DNA of 64,000 bases from Paramacrobiotus metropolitanus (GCF_019649055.1 NW_026570394.1:124001-188000); one strand, 5' to 3'. Shown: positions 1 to 13,300, numbered from the stretch's first letter. Notes: generated by a model not told the origin, from the letters alone. Numbers and translations: made by a program.

Positions 1-21
1 CAAAGTCTGCTTTTAAGGGTT

Positions 22-43
22 ATTCGATGCGCTGAGCACGAAT
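22..43 (+). other. Conserved imperfect hairpin in the satellite core (first instance)
   Basis: ATTCG, a bulged A, TGC, loop GCTGA, then GCACGAAT. The arms ATTCG+TGC and GCA+CGAAT are perfectly complementary over 8 bp apart from the bulged A. The element recurs in nearly every monomer of both types and is among the least variable parts of the repeat. Subtype changes fall inside the stem: ATTTG in some block 4-5 monomers, AAGCGC in the trimer S monomers (47587-47608), and GACCACGAAT in the W subtype (51816-51837). Whether it folds or binds a protein is unknown. Confidence 0.6.
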
Positions 44-1274
44 CTGAAATCGGTTTGCAAAAAAAATTTCACCAGAAAAGTTACTGTCAGACGTGTCACA
101 TTTTCGCCATGTTGTCAGAACTCAATAACTACGTGGTGAAACTGCTCCAAAGTCTGCTTTTAAGGGTTATTCGATGCGCTGAGCACGAATCTTTAAGTCG
201 GTTTGCAAAAAAAATTTCACCAGAAAAAGTTATGGAAAACTTGACTTTTCACCGGCATTTTGATCTCAATAACTACGTGGTGAAACTGCTCCAAAGTCTG
301 CTTTTAAGGGTTATTCGATGCGCTGAGCACGAATTTTAAATCGGTTTGCAAAAAAATTTCACCAGAAAAGTTACTGTCAGACGTGTCACATTTTCGCCAT
401 GTTGAGAACTCAATAACTACGTGGTGAAACTGCTCCAAAGTCTGCTTTTAAGGGTTATTCGATGCGCTGAGCACGAATCTGAAAGTCGGTTTGCAAAAAA
501 AATTTCACCAGAAAAAGTTATGGAAAACTTGAACTCACCGGCATTTTGATCTCAATAACTACGTGGTGAAACTGCTCCAAAGTCTGCTTTTAAGGGTTAT
601 TCGATGCGCTGAGCACGAATTTCAAGTCGGTTTGCAAAAAAAATTTCACCGAAAAGTTATGGAAAACTTGACTTTCACCGGCATTTTGGATCTCAATAAC
701 TACGTGGTGAAACTGCTCCAAAGTCTGCTTTTAAGGGTTATTCGATGCGCTGAGCACGAATCTGAAATCGGTTTGCAAAAAAAATTTCACCAGAAAAAGT
801 TACTGTCAGACGTGTCACATTTTCGCCATGTTGTGAGAACTCAATAACTACGTGGTGAAACTGCTCCAAAGTCTGCTTTTAAGGGTTATTCGATGCGCTG
901 AGCACGAATCTGAAATCGGTTTGCAAAAAAATTTCACCAGAAAAGTTACTGTCAGACGTGTCACATTTTCGCCATGTTGTGAGAACTCAATAACTACGTG
1001 GTGAAACTGCTCCAAAGTCTGCTTTTAAGGGTTATTCGATGCGCTGAGCACGAATTTCAAGTCGGTTTGCAAAAAAATTTCACCGAAAAAGTTATGGAAA
1101 ACTTGACTTTTCACCGGCATTTTGGATCTCAATAACTACGTGGTGAAACTGCTCCAAAGTCTGCTTTTAAGGGTTATTCGATGCGCTGAGCACGAATCTG
1201 AAATTGGTTTGCAAAAAAAATTTCACCAGAAAAGTTACTGTCAGACGTGTCACATTTTCGCCATGTTGTCAGAA

Positions 1275-1420
1275 CTCAATAACTACGTGGTGAAACTGCT
1301 CCAAAGTCTGCTTTTAAGGGTTATTCGATGCGCTGAGCACGAATCTGAAATCGGTTTGCAAAAAAATTTCACCAGAAAAGTTACTGTCAGACGTGTCACA
1401 TTTTCGCCATGTTGTCAGAA
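1275..1420 (+). repeat. Representative type A satellite monomer, 146 bp
   Basis: Starts CTCAATAACTACGTGG, continues GTGAAACTGCTCC, the ATTCG...CGAAT hairpin, CTGAAATCGG, an A-tract, and TTTCACCAG. The A-specific tail is GTTACTGTCAGACGTG, TCACATTTTCGCC, ATGTTGTCAGAA. It is defined by distance to the next CTCAATAACT. The A-tract preceding TTTCACC varies by one or two A between copies. Confidence 0.95.
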
Positions 1421-4400
1421 CTCAATAACTACGTGGTGAAACTGCTCCAAAGTCTGCTTTTAAAAGTTATTCTGATGCGCTGAGCACGAATTTCAAGTCG
1501 GTTTGCAAAAAAAATTTCACCGAAAAAGTTATGGAAAACTGACTTTTCACCGGCATTTTGGATCTCAATAACTACGTGGTGAAACAGCTCCAAAAGTCTG
1601 CTTTTAAGGGTTATTCGATGCGCTGAGCACGAATCTGAAATCGGTTTGCAAAAAAATTTCACCGAAAAAGTTATGGAAAACTTGACTATTCACCGGCATT
1701 TTTAGATCTCAATAACTACGTGGTGAAACTGCTCCAAAGTCTGCTTTTAAGGGTTATTCGATGCGCTGAGCACGAATTTGTAAGTCGGTTTGCAAAAAAA
1801 ATTTCACCGAAAAGTTACTGTCAGACGTGTCACATTTTCGCCATGTTGGATCTCAATAACTACGTGGTGAAACTGCTCCAAAGTCTGCTTTTAAGGGTTA
1901 TTCGATGCGCTGAGCACGAATCGTTCGAAATCGGTTTGCAAAAAATTTCACCGAAAAAGTTATGGAAAACTTGACTATTCACCGGCATTTTAGAACTCAA
2001 TAACTACGTGGTGAAACTGCTCCAAAGTCTGCTTTTTAAAGGGTTTATTCGATGCGCTGAGCACGAATTTCAAGTCGGTTTGCAAAAAAATTTCACCGAA
2101 AAAAGTTATGGAAAACTGACATTCACCGGCATTTTGGATCTCAATAACTACGTGGTGAAACTGCTCCAAAGTCTGCTTTTAAGGGTTATTCGATGCGCTG
2201 AGCACGAATTTCAAGTCGGTTTGCAAAAAAATTTCACCGAAAAAGTTATGGAAAACTTGTTTTCACCGGCATTTTAGATCTCAATAACTACGTGGTGAAA
2301 CTGCTCCAAAGTCTGCTTTTAAGGGTTATTCGATGCGCTGAGCACGAATTTCAAGTCGGTTTGCAAAAAAAATTTCACCGAAAAAAGTTACTGTCAGACG
2401 TGTCACATTTTCGCCATGTTGTCAGAACTCAATAACTACGTGGTGAAACTGCTCCAAAGTCTGCTTTTAAGGGTTATTCGATGCGCTGAGCACGAATTTC
2501 AAACCGGTTTGCAAAAAAATTTCACCGAAAAAGTTATGGAAAACTTGACTATTCACCGGCATTTTAGATCTCAATAACTACGTGGTGAAACTGCTCCAAA
2601 GTCTGCTTTTAAGGGTTATTCGATGCGCTGAGCACGAATTTCAAGTCGGTTTGCAAAAAAATTTCACCGAAAAAGTTATGGAAAACTTGACTATTCACCG
2701 GCATTTTAGATCTCAATAACTACGTGGTGAAACTGCTCCAAAGTCTGCTTTTAAGGGTTATTCGATGCGCTGAGCACGAATTTCAAAGTCGGTTTGCAAA
2801 AAAATTTCACCGAAAAAGTTACGGAAAACTTGACTATTCACCGGCATTTTTAGATCTCAATAACTACGTGGTGAAACTGCTCCAAAGTCTGCTTTTAAGG
2901 GTTATTCGATGCGCTGAGCACGAATTTCAAGTCGGTTTGCAAAAAAAATTTCACCAGAAAAGTTATGGAAAACTTGACTTTCACCGGCATTTTGGATCTC
3001 AATAACTACGTGGTGAAACTGCTCCAAAGTCTGCTTTTAAGGGGTTATTCGATGCGCTGAGCACGAATCTGAAATCGGTTTGCAAAAAAAATTTCACCAG
3101 AAAAGTTACTGTCAGACGTGTCACATTTTCGCCATGTTGTGAGAACTCAATAACTACGTGGTGAAACTGCTCCAAAGTCTGCTTTTAAGGGTTATTCGAT
3201 GCGCTGAGCACGAATTTCAAGTCGGTTTGCAAAAAAATTTCACCGAAAAAGTTATGGAAAACTTGACTATTCACCGGCATTTTTGGATCTCAATAACTAC
3301 GTGGTGAAACTGCTCCAAAGTCTGCTTTTAAGGGTTATTCGATGCGCTGAGCACGAATTCTGATATCGGTTTGCAAAAAAATTTCACCGGAAAAAGTTAC
3401 TGTCAGACGTGTCACATTTTCGCCATGTTGTCAGAACTCAATAACTACGTGGTGAAACTGCTCCAAAGTCTGCTTTTAAGGGTTATTCGATGCGCTGAGC
3501 ACGAATCTGAAATCGGTTTGCAAAAAAAATTTCACCAGAAAAGTTATGTCAGGTGTCACATTTTCGCCATGTTGTCAGAACTCAATAACTACGTGGTGAA
3601 ACTGCTCCAAAGTCTGCTTTTAAGGGTTATTCGATGCGCTGAGCACGAATTTCAAGTCGGTTTGCAAAAAAATTTCACCGAAAAGTTATGGAAAACTTGA
3701 CTATTCACCGGCATTTTAGATCTCAATAACTACGTGGTGAAACTGCTCCAAAGTCTGCTTTTTAAGGGTTATTCGATGCGCTGAGCACGAATCTGAAATC
3801 GGTTTGCAAAAAAATTTCACCAGAAAAAGTTACTGTCAGACGTCACATTTTCGCTATGTTGTAGAACTCCAATAACTACGTGGTGAAACTGCTCCAAAGT
3901 CTGCTTTTAAGGGTTATTCGATGCGCTGAGCACGAATTTCAAGTCGGTTTGCAAAAAAATTTCACCGAAAAAAGTTATGGAAAACTTGACTTTTCACCGG
4001 CATTTTTAGATCTCAATAACTACGTGGTGAAACTGCTCCAAAGTCTGCTTTTAAGGGTTATTCGATGCGCTGAGCACGAATTTTAAGTCGGTTTGCAAAA
4101 AAATTTCACCGAAAAAAGTTATGGAAAACTTGACTATTCACCGGCATTTTTAGATCTCAATAACTACGTGGTGAAACTGCTCCAAAGTCTGCTTTTAAGG
4201 GTTATTCGATGCGCTGAGCACGAATTCCAAGTCGGTTTGCAAAAAAATTTCACCGAAAAATTATGGAAAACTGACTATTCACCGGCATTTTTAGATCTCA
4301 ATAACTACGTGGTGAAACTGCCCCAAAGTCTGCTTTTAAGGGTTATTTGATGCGCTGAGCACGAATTTCAATTCGGTTTGCAAAAAAAATTTCACCGAAA

Positions 4401-4439
4401 AAGTTATGGAAAACTTGACTATTCACCGGCATTTTAGAT

Positions 4440-4582
4440 CTCAATAACTACGTGGTGAAACTGCTCCAAAGTCTGCTTTTAAGGGTTATTTCGATGCGCT
4501 GAGCACGAATCTGAAATCGGTTTGCAAAAAAAATTTCACCGAAAAAGTTATGGACGTGTCACATTTTCGCCATGTTGTAGAT
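4440..4582 (+). repeat. Chimeric monomer (B-type start, A-type tail, B-type end)
   Basis: The downstream half reads B-like through CACCGAAAAAGTTATGGA, switches directly to the A tail CGTGTCACATTTTCGCC, and ends with the B-like GTAGATCTC. Overall length is normal, so this is a replacement, not a simple insertion or deletion. It fits unequal exchange or gene conversion between A and B monomers; an assembly consensus artefact is the alternative. Confidence 0.7.
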
Positions 4583-7190
4583 CTCAATAACTACGTGGTG
4601 AAACTGCTCCAAAGTCTGCTTTTAAGGGTTATTCGATGCGCTGAGCACGAATCTAAGTCGGTTTGCAGGAAAAATTTCACCGAAAAAAGTTATGGAAAAC
4701 TTGACTATTCACCGGCATTTTTAGATCTCAATAACTACGTGGTGAAACTGCTCCAAAAGTCTGTTTTTAAGGGGTTATTCTGATGCGCTGAGCACGAATT
4801 CGGAATCGGTTTGCAAAAAAATTTCACCGAAAAAAGTTATGGAAAACTTGACTATTCACCGGCATTTTAGGTCTCAATAACTACGTGGTGAAACTGCTCC
4901 AAAGTCTGCTTTTAAGGGTTATTCGATGCGCTGAGCACGAATTTCAAGTCGGTTTGCAAAAAAATTTCACCGAAAAAAGTTATGGAAAACTTGACTATTC
5001 ACCGGCATTTTTAGATCTCAATAACTACGTGGTGAAACTGCTCCAAAGTCTGCTTTTAAGGGTTATTCGATGCGCTGAGCACGAATCTAAAATCGGTTTG
5101 CAAAAAAAATTTCACCGAAAAAGTTATGGAAAACTTGACTATTCACCGGCTTTTGGAACTCAATAACTACGTGGTGAAACTGCTCCAAAGTCTGTTTTTA
5201 AGGGTTATTTCGATGCGCTGAGCACGAATTTGGAGTCGGTTTGCAAAAAAAATTTCACCAGAAAAGTTACTGTCAGACGTGTCACATTTTCGCCATGTTG
5301 TCAGAACTCAATAACTACGTGGTGAAACTGCTCCAAAGTCTGCTTTTAAGGTTATTCGATGCGCTGAGCACGAATTTCAAGTCGGTTTGCAAAAAAATTT
5401 CACCGAAAAAGTTATGGAAAACTTGACTATTCACCGGCATTTTTAGATCTCAATAACTACGTGGTGAAACTGCTCCAAAGTCTGCATTTAAGGGTTATTC
5501 GATGCGCTGAGCACGAATCTGAAATCGGTTTGCAAAAAAAATTTCACCGAAAAAGTTACTGTCAGACGTGTCACATTTTCGCCATGTAGATCTCAATAAC
5601 TACGTGGTGAAACTGCTCCAAAGTCTGCTTTTAAGGGTTATTCGATGCGCTGAGCACGAATCTGAAATCGGTTTGCAAAAAAATTTCACCAGAAAAGTTA
5701 CTGTCAGACGTGTCACATTTTCGCCATGTTGTCAGAACTCAATAACTACGTGGTGAAACTGCTCCAAAGTCTGCTTTTAAGGGTTATTCGATGCGCTGAG
5801 CACGAATCTGAAAGTCGGTTTGCAAAAAAATTTCACCTGAAAAAGTTATGGAAAACTTGACTGTTCACCGGCATTTTTGGAACTCAATAACTACGTGGTG
5901 AAACTGCTCCAAAGTCTGCTTTTAAGGGTTATTCGATGCGCTGAGCACGAATCTGGAAGTCGGTTTGCAAAAAAATTTCACCAGAAAAGTTACTGTCAGA
6001 CGTATCACATTTCGCCATGTTATCAGATCTCAATAACTACGTGGTGAAACTGCTCCAAAGTCTGCTTTTAAGGGTTATTCGATGCGCTGAGCACGAATCT
6101 CAAATCAGTTTGCAAAAAAATTTCACCCGAAAAAGTTACTGTCAGACGTGTCACATTTTCGCCATGTTGTCGAACTCAATAACTACGTGGTGAAACTGCT
6201 CCAAAGTCTGCTTTTAAGGGTTATTCGATGCGCTGAGCACGAATCTCAAGTCGGTTTGCAAAAAAATTTCACCAGAAAAGTTACTGTCAGACGTGTCACA
6301 TTTTCGCCATGTTGTCAGAACTCAATAACTACGTGGTGAAACTGCTCCAAAGTCTGCTTTTAAGGGTTATTCGATGCGCTGAGCACGAATTTCGAAATCG
6401 GTTTGCAAAAAAAATTTCACCGAAAAAAGTTATGGAAAACTTGACTTTTCACCGGCATTTTTGAACTCAATAACTACGTGGTGAAACTGCTCCAAAGTCT
6501 GCTTTTAAGGGTTTTCGATGCGCTGAGCACGAATTTCGATCGGTTTGCAAAAAAATTTCACCAGAAAAAGTTACTGTCAGACGTGTCACATTTTCGCCAT
6601 GTTGTCAGAACTCAATAACTACGTGGTGAAACTGCTCCAAAGTCTGCTTTTAAGGGTTATTCGATGCGCTGAGCACGAATTTCAAGTCGGTTTGCAAAAA
6701 AATTTCACCGAAAAAAGTTATGGAAAACTTGACTATTCACCGGCATTTTAGATCTCAATAACTACGTGGTGAAACTGCTCCAAAGTCTGCTTTTAAGGGT
6801 TATTCGATGCGCTGAGCACGAATTTCGAAGTCGGTTTGCAAAAAAAATTTCACCGAAAAAGTTATGGAAAACCTGACTATTCACCGGCATTTTAGATCTC
6901 AATAACTACGTGGTGAAACTGCTCCAAAGTCTGCTTTTGAAGGGTTATTCGATGCGCTGAGCACGAATTTCAAGTCGGTTTGCAAAAAAAATTTCACCGA
7001 AAAAAGTTATGGAAAACTTGACTTTTCACCGGCATTTTTGGGTCTCAATAACTACGTGGTGAAACTGCTCCAAAGTCTGCTTTTAAGGGTTATTCGATGC
7101 GCTGAGCACGAATTTTGAGATCGGTTTGCAAAAAAATTTCACCAGAAAAAGTTACCGTCAACGTGTCACATTTTCGCCATGTTGTCAGAA

Positions 7191-7335
7191 CTCAATAACT
7201 ACGTGGTGAAACTGCTCCAAAGTCTGCTTTTAAGGGTTATTCGATGCGCTGAGCACGAATCATGAAATCGGTTTGCAAAAAAAATTTCACCGAAAAAGTT
7301 ATGAGACGTGTCACATTTTCGCCATGTTGTCAGAA
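7191..7335 (+). repeat. Chimeric monomer (B start to A tail)
   Basis: Reads CACCGAAAAAGTTATGA and then GACGTGTCACATTTTCGCC, with the A ending TTGTCAGAACTC. The switch point lies within a few bases of that in the monomer at 4440. Confidence 0.68.
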
Positions 7336-7623
7336 CTCAATAACTACGTGGTGAAACTGCTCCAAAGTCTGCTTTTAAATGGTTATTCGATGCGCTGAGC
7401 ACGAATTTCGAAATCGGTTTGCAAAAAAATTTTCACCAGAAAAGTTATGGAAAACTTGACTATTCACCGGCATTTTAGATCTCAATAACTACGTGGTGAA
7501 ACTGCTCCAAAGTCTGCTTTTAAGGGTTATTCGATGCGCTGAGCACGAATTTCAAGTCGGTTTGCAAAAAAATTTCACCAGAAAAAGTTATGGAAAACTT
7601 GACTATTCACCGGCATTTTAGAT

Positions 7624-7765
7624 CTCAATAACTACGTGGTGAAACTGCTCCAAAGTCTGCTTTTAAGGTTATTCCGATGCGCTGAGCACGAATTTCAAGT
7701 CGGTTTGCAAAAAAATTTCACCGAAAAAGTTATGTCACGTGTCACATTTTCGCCATGTTGTAGAT
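7624..7765 (+). repeat. Chimeric monomer (B start, A tail, B ending)
   Basis: Reads GAAAAAGTTATGTCACG followed by TGTCACATTTTCGCC and a GTTGTAGATCTC end. It is a further hybrid with its switch at the GTTATG/GTTACTG position, making three in about 3.3 kb. Confidence 0.68.
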
Positions 7766-8161
7766 CTCAATAACTACGTGGTGAAACTGCTCCAAAGTCT
7801 GCTTTAAGGGTTATTCGATGCGCTGAGCACGAATTTCAAGTCGGTTTGCAAAAAAATTTCACCGAAAAAGTTATGGAAAACTTGACTATTCACCGGCATT
7901 TTAGATCTCAATAACTACGTGGTGAAACTGCTCCAAAGTCTGCTTTTAAGGGTTATTCGATGCGCTGAGCACGAATTTCAAGTCGGTTTGCAAAAAAATT
8001 TCACCGAAAAAAGTTATGGAAAACTTGACTTTATTCACCGGCATTTTTAGTCTCAATAACTACGTGGTGAAACTGCTCCAAAGTCTGTTTTAAGGGTTAT
8101 TCGATGCGCTGAGCACGAATCTACAAATCGGTTTGCAAAAAAAATTTCACCAGAAAAAGTT

Positions 8162-8629
8162 ATGGAAAACTTGACTATTCACCGGCATTTTGAACTCAAT
8201 AACTACGTGGTGAAACTGCTCCAAAGTCTGCTTTTAAGGGTTATTCGATGCGCTGAGCACGAATCTGAAATCGGTTTGCAAAAAAAATTTCACCAGAAAA
8301 GTTACTGTCAGACGTGTCACATTTTCGCCATGTTGTCAGAACTCAATAACTACGTGGTGAAACTGCTCCAAAGTCTGCTTTTAAGGGTTATTCGATGCGC
8401 TGAGCACGAATTTCAAATCGGTTTGCAAAAAAATTTCACCGAAAAAGTTACTGTCAGACGTGTCACATTTTCGCCATGTTGTGAGAATCTCAATAACTAC
8501 GTGGTGAAACTGCTCCAAAGTCTGCTTTTAAGGGTTATTCGATGCGCTGAGCACGAATCTAAGTCGGTTTGCAAAAAAATTTCACCGAAAAAAGTTATGG
8601 AAAACTTGACTTTTCACCGGCATTTTTAG
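8162..8629 (+). other. Longest fortuitous open frame in the satellite, not called as a gene
   Basis: A 155-codon frame spans just over three consecutive monomers because their lengths keep phase. The translation is a repeated block of about 48 residues (LNNYVVKLLQSLLLRVIRCA and following). Similar shorter frames recur throughout the array in varying frames on both strands, break wherever a monomer length changes by one base, and have no consistent start or stop. I see no promoter, splice or codon evidence for expression. Database proteins resembling this peptide would probably be spurious gene models on the same satellite. Confidence 0.8.
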
Positions 8630-10219
8630 GTCTCAATAACTACGTGGTGAAACTGCTCCAAAGTCTGCTTTTAAGGGTTATTCGATGCGCTGAGCACGAA
8701 TTTCGAAGTCGGTTTGCAAAAAAATTTCACCGAAAAGTTACTGTCAGACGTGTCACATTTTCGCCATGTTGTCAGAACTCAATAACTACGTGGTGAAACT
8801 GCTCCAAAGTCTGCTTTTGGTTATTCGATGCGCTGAGCACGAATTTCAAGGAGATCGGTTTGCAAAAAAATTTCACCGAAAAAAGTTATGGAAAACTTGA
8901 CTTTTCACCGGCATTTTGGATATCAATAACTGCGTGGTGAAACTGCTCCAAAGTCTGCTTTTAAGGGTTATTCGATGCGCTGAGCACGAATCAATCGGTT
9001 TGCAAAAAAATTTCACCGAAAAGTTATGGAAAACTTGACTTTTCACCGGCATTTTAGAACTCAATAACTACGTGGTGAAACTGCTCCAAAGTCTGCTTTT
9101 AAGGGTTTATTCGATGCGCTGAGCACGAATTTCAAGTCGGTTTGCAAAAAAATTTCACCGAAAAAAGTTATGGAAAACTTGACTATTCACCGGCATTTTA
9201 GATCTCAATAACTACGTGGTGAAACTGCTCCAAAGTCTGCTTTAAGGGTTATTCGATGCGCTGAGCACGAATCTGAAATCGGTTTGCAGAAAAAATTTCA
9301 CCAGAAAAGTTACTGTCAGACGTGTCACATTTTCGCCATGTTGTCAGAACTCAATAACTACGTGGTGAAACTGCTCCAAAGTCTGCTTTTAAGGGTTATT
9401 CGATGCGCTGAGCACGAATTTCAAGTCGGTTTGCAAAAAAAATTTCACCGAAAAAGTTACTGTCAGACGTGTCACATTTTCGCCATGTTGTCAGAACTCA
9501 ATAACTACGTGGTGAAACTGCTCCAAAGTCTGCTTTTAAGGGTTATTCGATGCGCTGAGCACGAATTTCAAGTCGGTTTGCAAAAAAAATTTCACCGAAA
9601 AAGTTATGGAAAACTTGACTATTCACCGGCATTTTAGATCTCAATAACTACGTGGTGAAACTGCTCCAAAGTCTGCTTTTAAAGGTTATTCGATGCGCTG
9701 AGCACGAATCTTCAAGTCGGTTTGCAAAAAAATTTCACCGAAAAAGTTATGGAAAACTTGACTATTCACCGGCATTTTTAGATCTCAATAACTACGTGGT
9801 GAAACTGCTCCAAAGTCTGCTTTTAAGGGTTATTCGATGCGCTGAGCACGAATTTCAAGTCGGTTTGCGAAAAAATTTCACCGAAAAAAGTTACCGTCAG
9901 ACGTATCACATTTCGCCATGTTGTCAGATCTCAATAACTACGTGGTGAAACTGCTCCAAAGTCTGCTTTTAAGGGTTATTCGATGCGCTGAGCACGAATT
10001 TCAAGTCGGTTTGCAAAAAAATTTCACCGAAAAAAGTTATGGAAAACTTGACTATTCACCGGCATTTTTAGGTCTCAATAACTACGTGGTGAGACTGCTC
10101 CAAAGTCTGCTTTTAAGGGTTATTCGATGCGCTGAGCACGAATCTCAAGTCGGTTTGCAAAAAAATTTCACCGAAAAAGTTACTGTCAGACGTGTCACAT
10201 TTTCGCCATGTTGTCAGAA

Positions 10220-10365
10220 CTCAATAACTACGTGGTGAAACTGCTCCAAAGTCTGCTTTTTAAGGGTTATTTGATGCGCTGAGCACGAATCATTCGAGAT
10301 CGGTTTGCAAAAAAAATTTCACCAGAAAAGTTACTGGAAAACTGACTATTCACCGGCATTTTAGA
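10220..10365 (+). repeat. Chimeric monomer (A start, B tail)
   Basis: The reciprocal arrangement to the chimeras at 4440-7765. CACCAGAAAAGTTACTG is A-like, then GAAAACTGACTATTCACC and GGCATTTTAGACTC are B-like. Reciprocal products on both sides of the same switch point are expected from recombination between A and B monomers. Confidence 0.65.
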
Positions 10366-13300
10366 CTCAACAACTGCGTGGTGAAACTGCTCCAAAGTCT
10401 GCTTTTAAGGTTATTCGATGCGCTGAGCACGAATTTCGAAGTCGGTTTGCAAAAAAATTTCACCGAAAAAAGTTATGGAAAACTTGACTATTCACCGGCA
10501 TTTTTAGATCTCAATAACTACGTGGTGAAACTGCTCCAAAGTCTGCTTTTAAGGGTTATTCGATGCGCTGAGCACGAATTTCAAGTCGGTTTGCAAAAAA
10601 AATTTCACCGAAAAAAGTTATGGAAAACTTGACTATTCACCGGCATTTTAGATCTCAATAACTACGTGGTGAAACTGCTCCAAAGTCTGCTTTTAAGGGT
10701 TATTCGATGCGCTGAGCACGAATCTCAGAGTCGGTTTGCAGAAAAAATTTCACCGAAAAAAGTTACTGTCAGACGTGTCACATTTTCGCCATGTTGTCAG
10801 AACTCAATAACTACGTGGTGAAACTGCTCCAAAGTCTGCTTTTAAGGGTTATTCGATGCGCTGAGCACGAATTTCAAATCGGTTTGCAAAAAAATTTCAC
10901 CGAAAAAGTTACTGTCAGACGTGTCACATTTTCGCCATGTTGTCAGAACTCAATAACTACGTGGTGAAACTGCTCCAAAGTCTGCTTTTGGGGTTATTCG
11001 ATGCGCTGAGCACGAATTTCAAGTCGGTTTGCAAAAAAATTTCACCGAAAAAGTTATGGAAAACTTGACTATTCACCGGCATTTTAGATCTCAATAACTA
11101 CGTGGTGAAACTGCTCCAAAGTCTGCTTTTAAGGGTTATTCGATGCGCTGAGCACGAAATTTCAAGTCGGTTTGCAAAAAAATTTCACCGAAAAAAGTTA
11201 TGGAAAACTTGACTATTCACCGGCATTTTTAGATCTCAATAACTACGTGGTGAAACTGCTCCAAAGTCTGCTTTTAAGGGTTATTCGATGCGCTGAGCAC
11301 GAATTTCAAGTCGGTTTGCAAAAAAAATTTCACCGAAAAGTTACTGTCAGACGTGTCACATTTTCGCCATGTTGTCAGAACTCAATAACTACGTGGTGAA
11401 ACTGCTCCAAAGTCTGCTTTTAAGGTTATTCGATGCGCTGAGCACGAATTTCAAGATCGGTTTGCGAAAAAATTTCACCGAAAAAGTTATGGAAAACTTG
11501 ACTATTCACCGGCATTTTAGATCTCAATAACTACGTGGTGAAACTGCTCCAAAGTCTGCTTTTAAGGGTTATTCGATGCGCTGAGCACGAATTTCAAATC
11601 GGTTTGCAAAAAAATTTCACCAGAAAAAGTTATGGAAAACTTGACTATTCACCGGCATTTTAAGTCTCAATAACTACGTGGTGAAACTGCTCCAAAGTCT
11701 GCTTTTAAGGGTTATTCGATGCGCTGAGCACGAATTTCAAGTCGGTTTGCAAAAAAAATTTCACCGAAAAAAGTTATGGAAAACTTGACTATTCACCGGC
11801 ATTTTTAGATCTCAATAACTACGTGGTGAAACTGCTCCAAAGTCTGCTTTAAGGGTTATTCGATGCGCTGAGCACGAATTTGAAGTCGGTTTGCAGAAAA
11901 AAATTTCACCGAAAAGTTACTGTCAGACGTGTCACATTTTCGCCATGTTGTCAGAACTCAATAACTACGTGGTGAAACTGCTCCAAAGTCTGCTTTTAAG
12001 GGTTATTCGATGCGCTGAGCACGAATCTCAAGTCGGTTTGCAAAAAATTTCACCAGAAAAGTTACTGTCAGACGTGTCACATTTTCGCCATGTTGTCAGA
12101 ACTCAATAACTACGTGGTGAAACTGCTCCAAAGTCTGCTTTTAAGGGTTATTTCGATGCGCTGAGCACGAATTTCAAGTCGGTTTGCAAAAAAATTTCAC
12201 CGAAAAAGTTATGGAAAACTTGACTATTCACCGGCATTTTAGATCTCAATAACTACGTGGTGAAACTGCTCCAAAGTCTGCTTTTAAGGGTTATTCGATG
12301 CGCTGAGCACGAATTTCAAGTCGGTTTGCAGAAAAAAATTTCACCGAAAAAGTTATGGAAAACTTGACTATTCACCGGCATTTTTAGGTCTCAATAACTG
12401 CGTGGTGAGACTGCTCCAAAGTCTGCTTTTAAGGGTTATTCGATGCGCTGAGCACGAATTTCAAGTCGGTTTGCAAAAAAAATTTCACCGAAAAGTTACT
12501 GTCAGACGTGTCACATTTTCGCCATGTTGTCAGAACTCAATAACTACGTGGTGTAACTGCTCAAAAGTCTGCTTTTAAGGGTTATTTGATGCGCTGAGCA
12601 CGAATCTCGAGATCGGTTTGCAAAAAAATTTCACCAGAAAAGTTATGGAAAACTTGACTATTCACCGGCATTTTTAGAACTCAATAACTACGTGGTGAAA
12701 CTGCTCCAAAGTCTGCTTTTAAGGGTTATTCGATGCGCTGAGCACGAATCTCAAGTCGGTTTGCATAAAAAATTTCACCGAAAAAAGTTATGGAAAACTT
12801 GACTATTCACCGGCATTTTTAGATCTCAATAACTACGTGGTGAAACTGCTCCAAAGTCTGCTTTTAAGGGTTATTCGATGCGCTGAGCACGAATTTCAAG
12901 TCGGTTTGCAAAAAAAATTTCACCGAAAAAGTTATGGAAAACTTGACTATTCACCGGCATTTTAGATCTCAATAACTACGTGGTGAAACTGCTCCAAAGT
13001 CTGCTTTTAAGGGTTATTCGATGCGCTGAGCACGAATTCTCAAGTCGGTTTGCAGAAAAAATTTCACCGAAAAGTTACTGTCAGACGTCACATTTTCGCC
13101 ATGTTGTCAGAACTCAATAACTACGTGGTGAAACTGCTCCAAAGTCTGCTTTTAAGGGTTATTCGATGCGCTGAGCACGAATTTCTGGAATCGGTTTGCA
13201 AAAAAAATTTCACCGAAAAAAGTTACTGTCAGACGTGTCACATTTTCGCCATGTTGTCAGAACTCAATAACTACGTGGTGAAACTGCTCCAAAGTCTGCT

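Noticed and set aside
8162-8629. 155-codon open frame as a real repetitive protein gene
   Set aside because: It is three satellite monomers that happen to stay in phase. The same peptide appears in different frames elsewhere, and frame is lost with every one-base length change.
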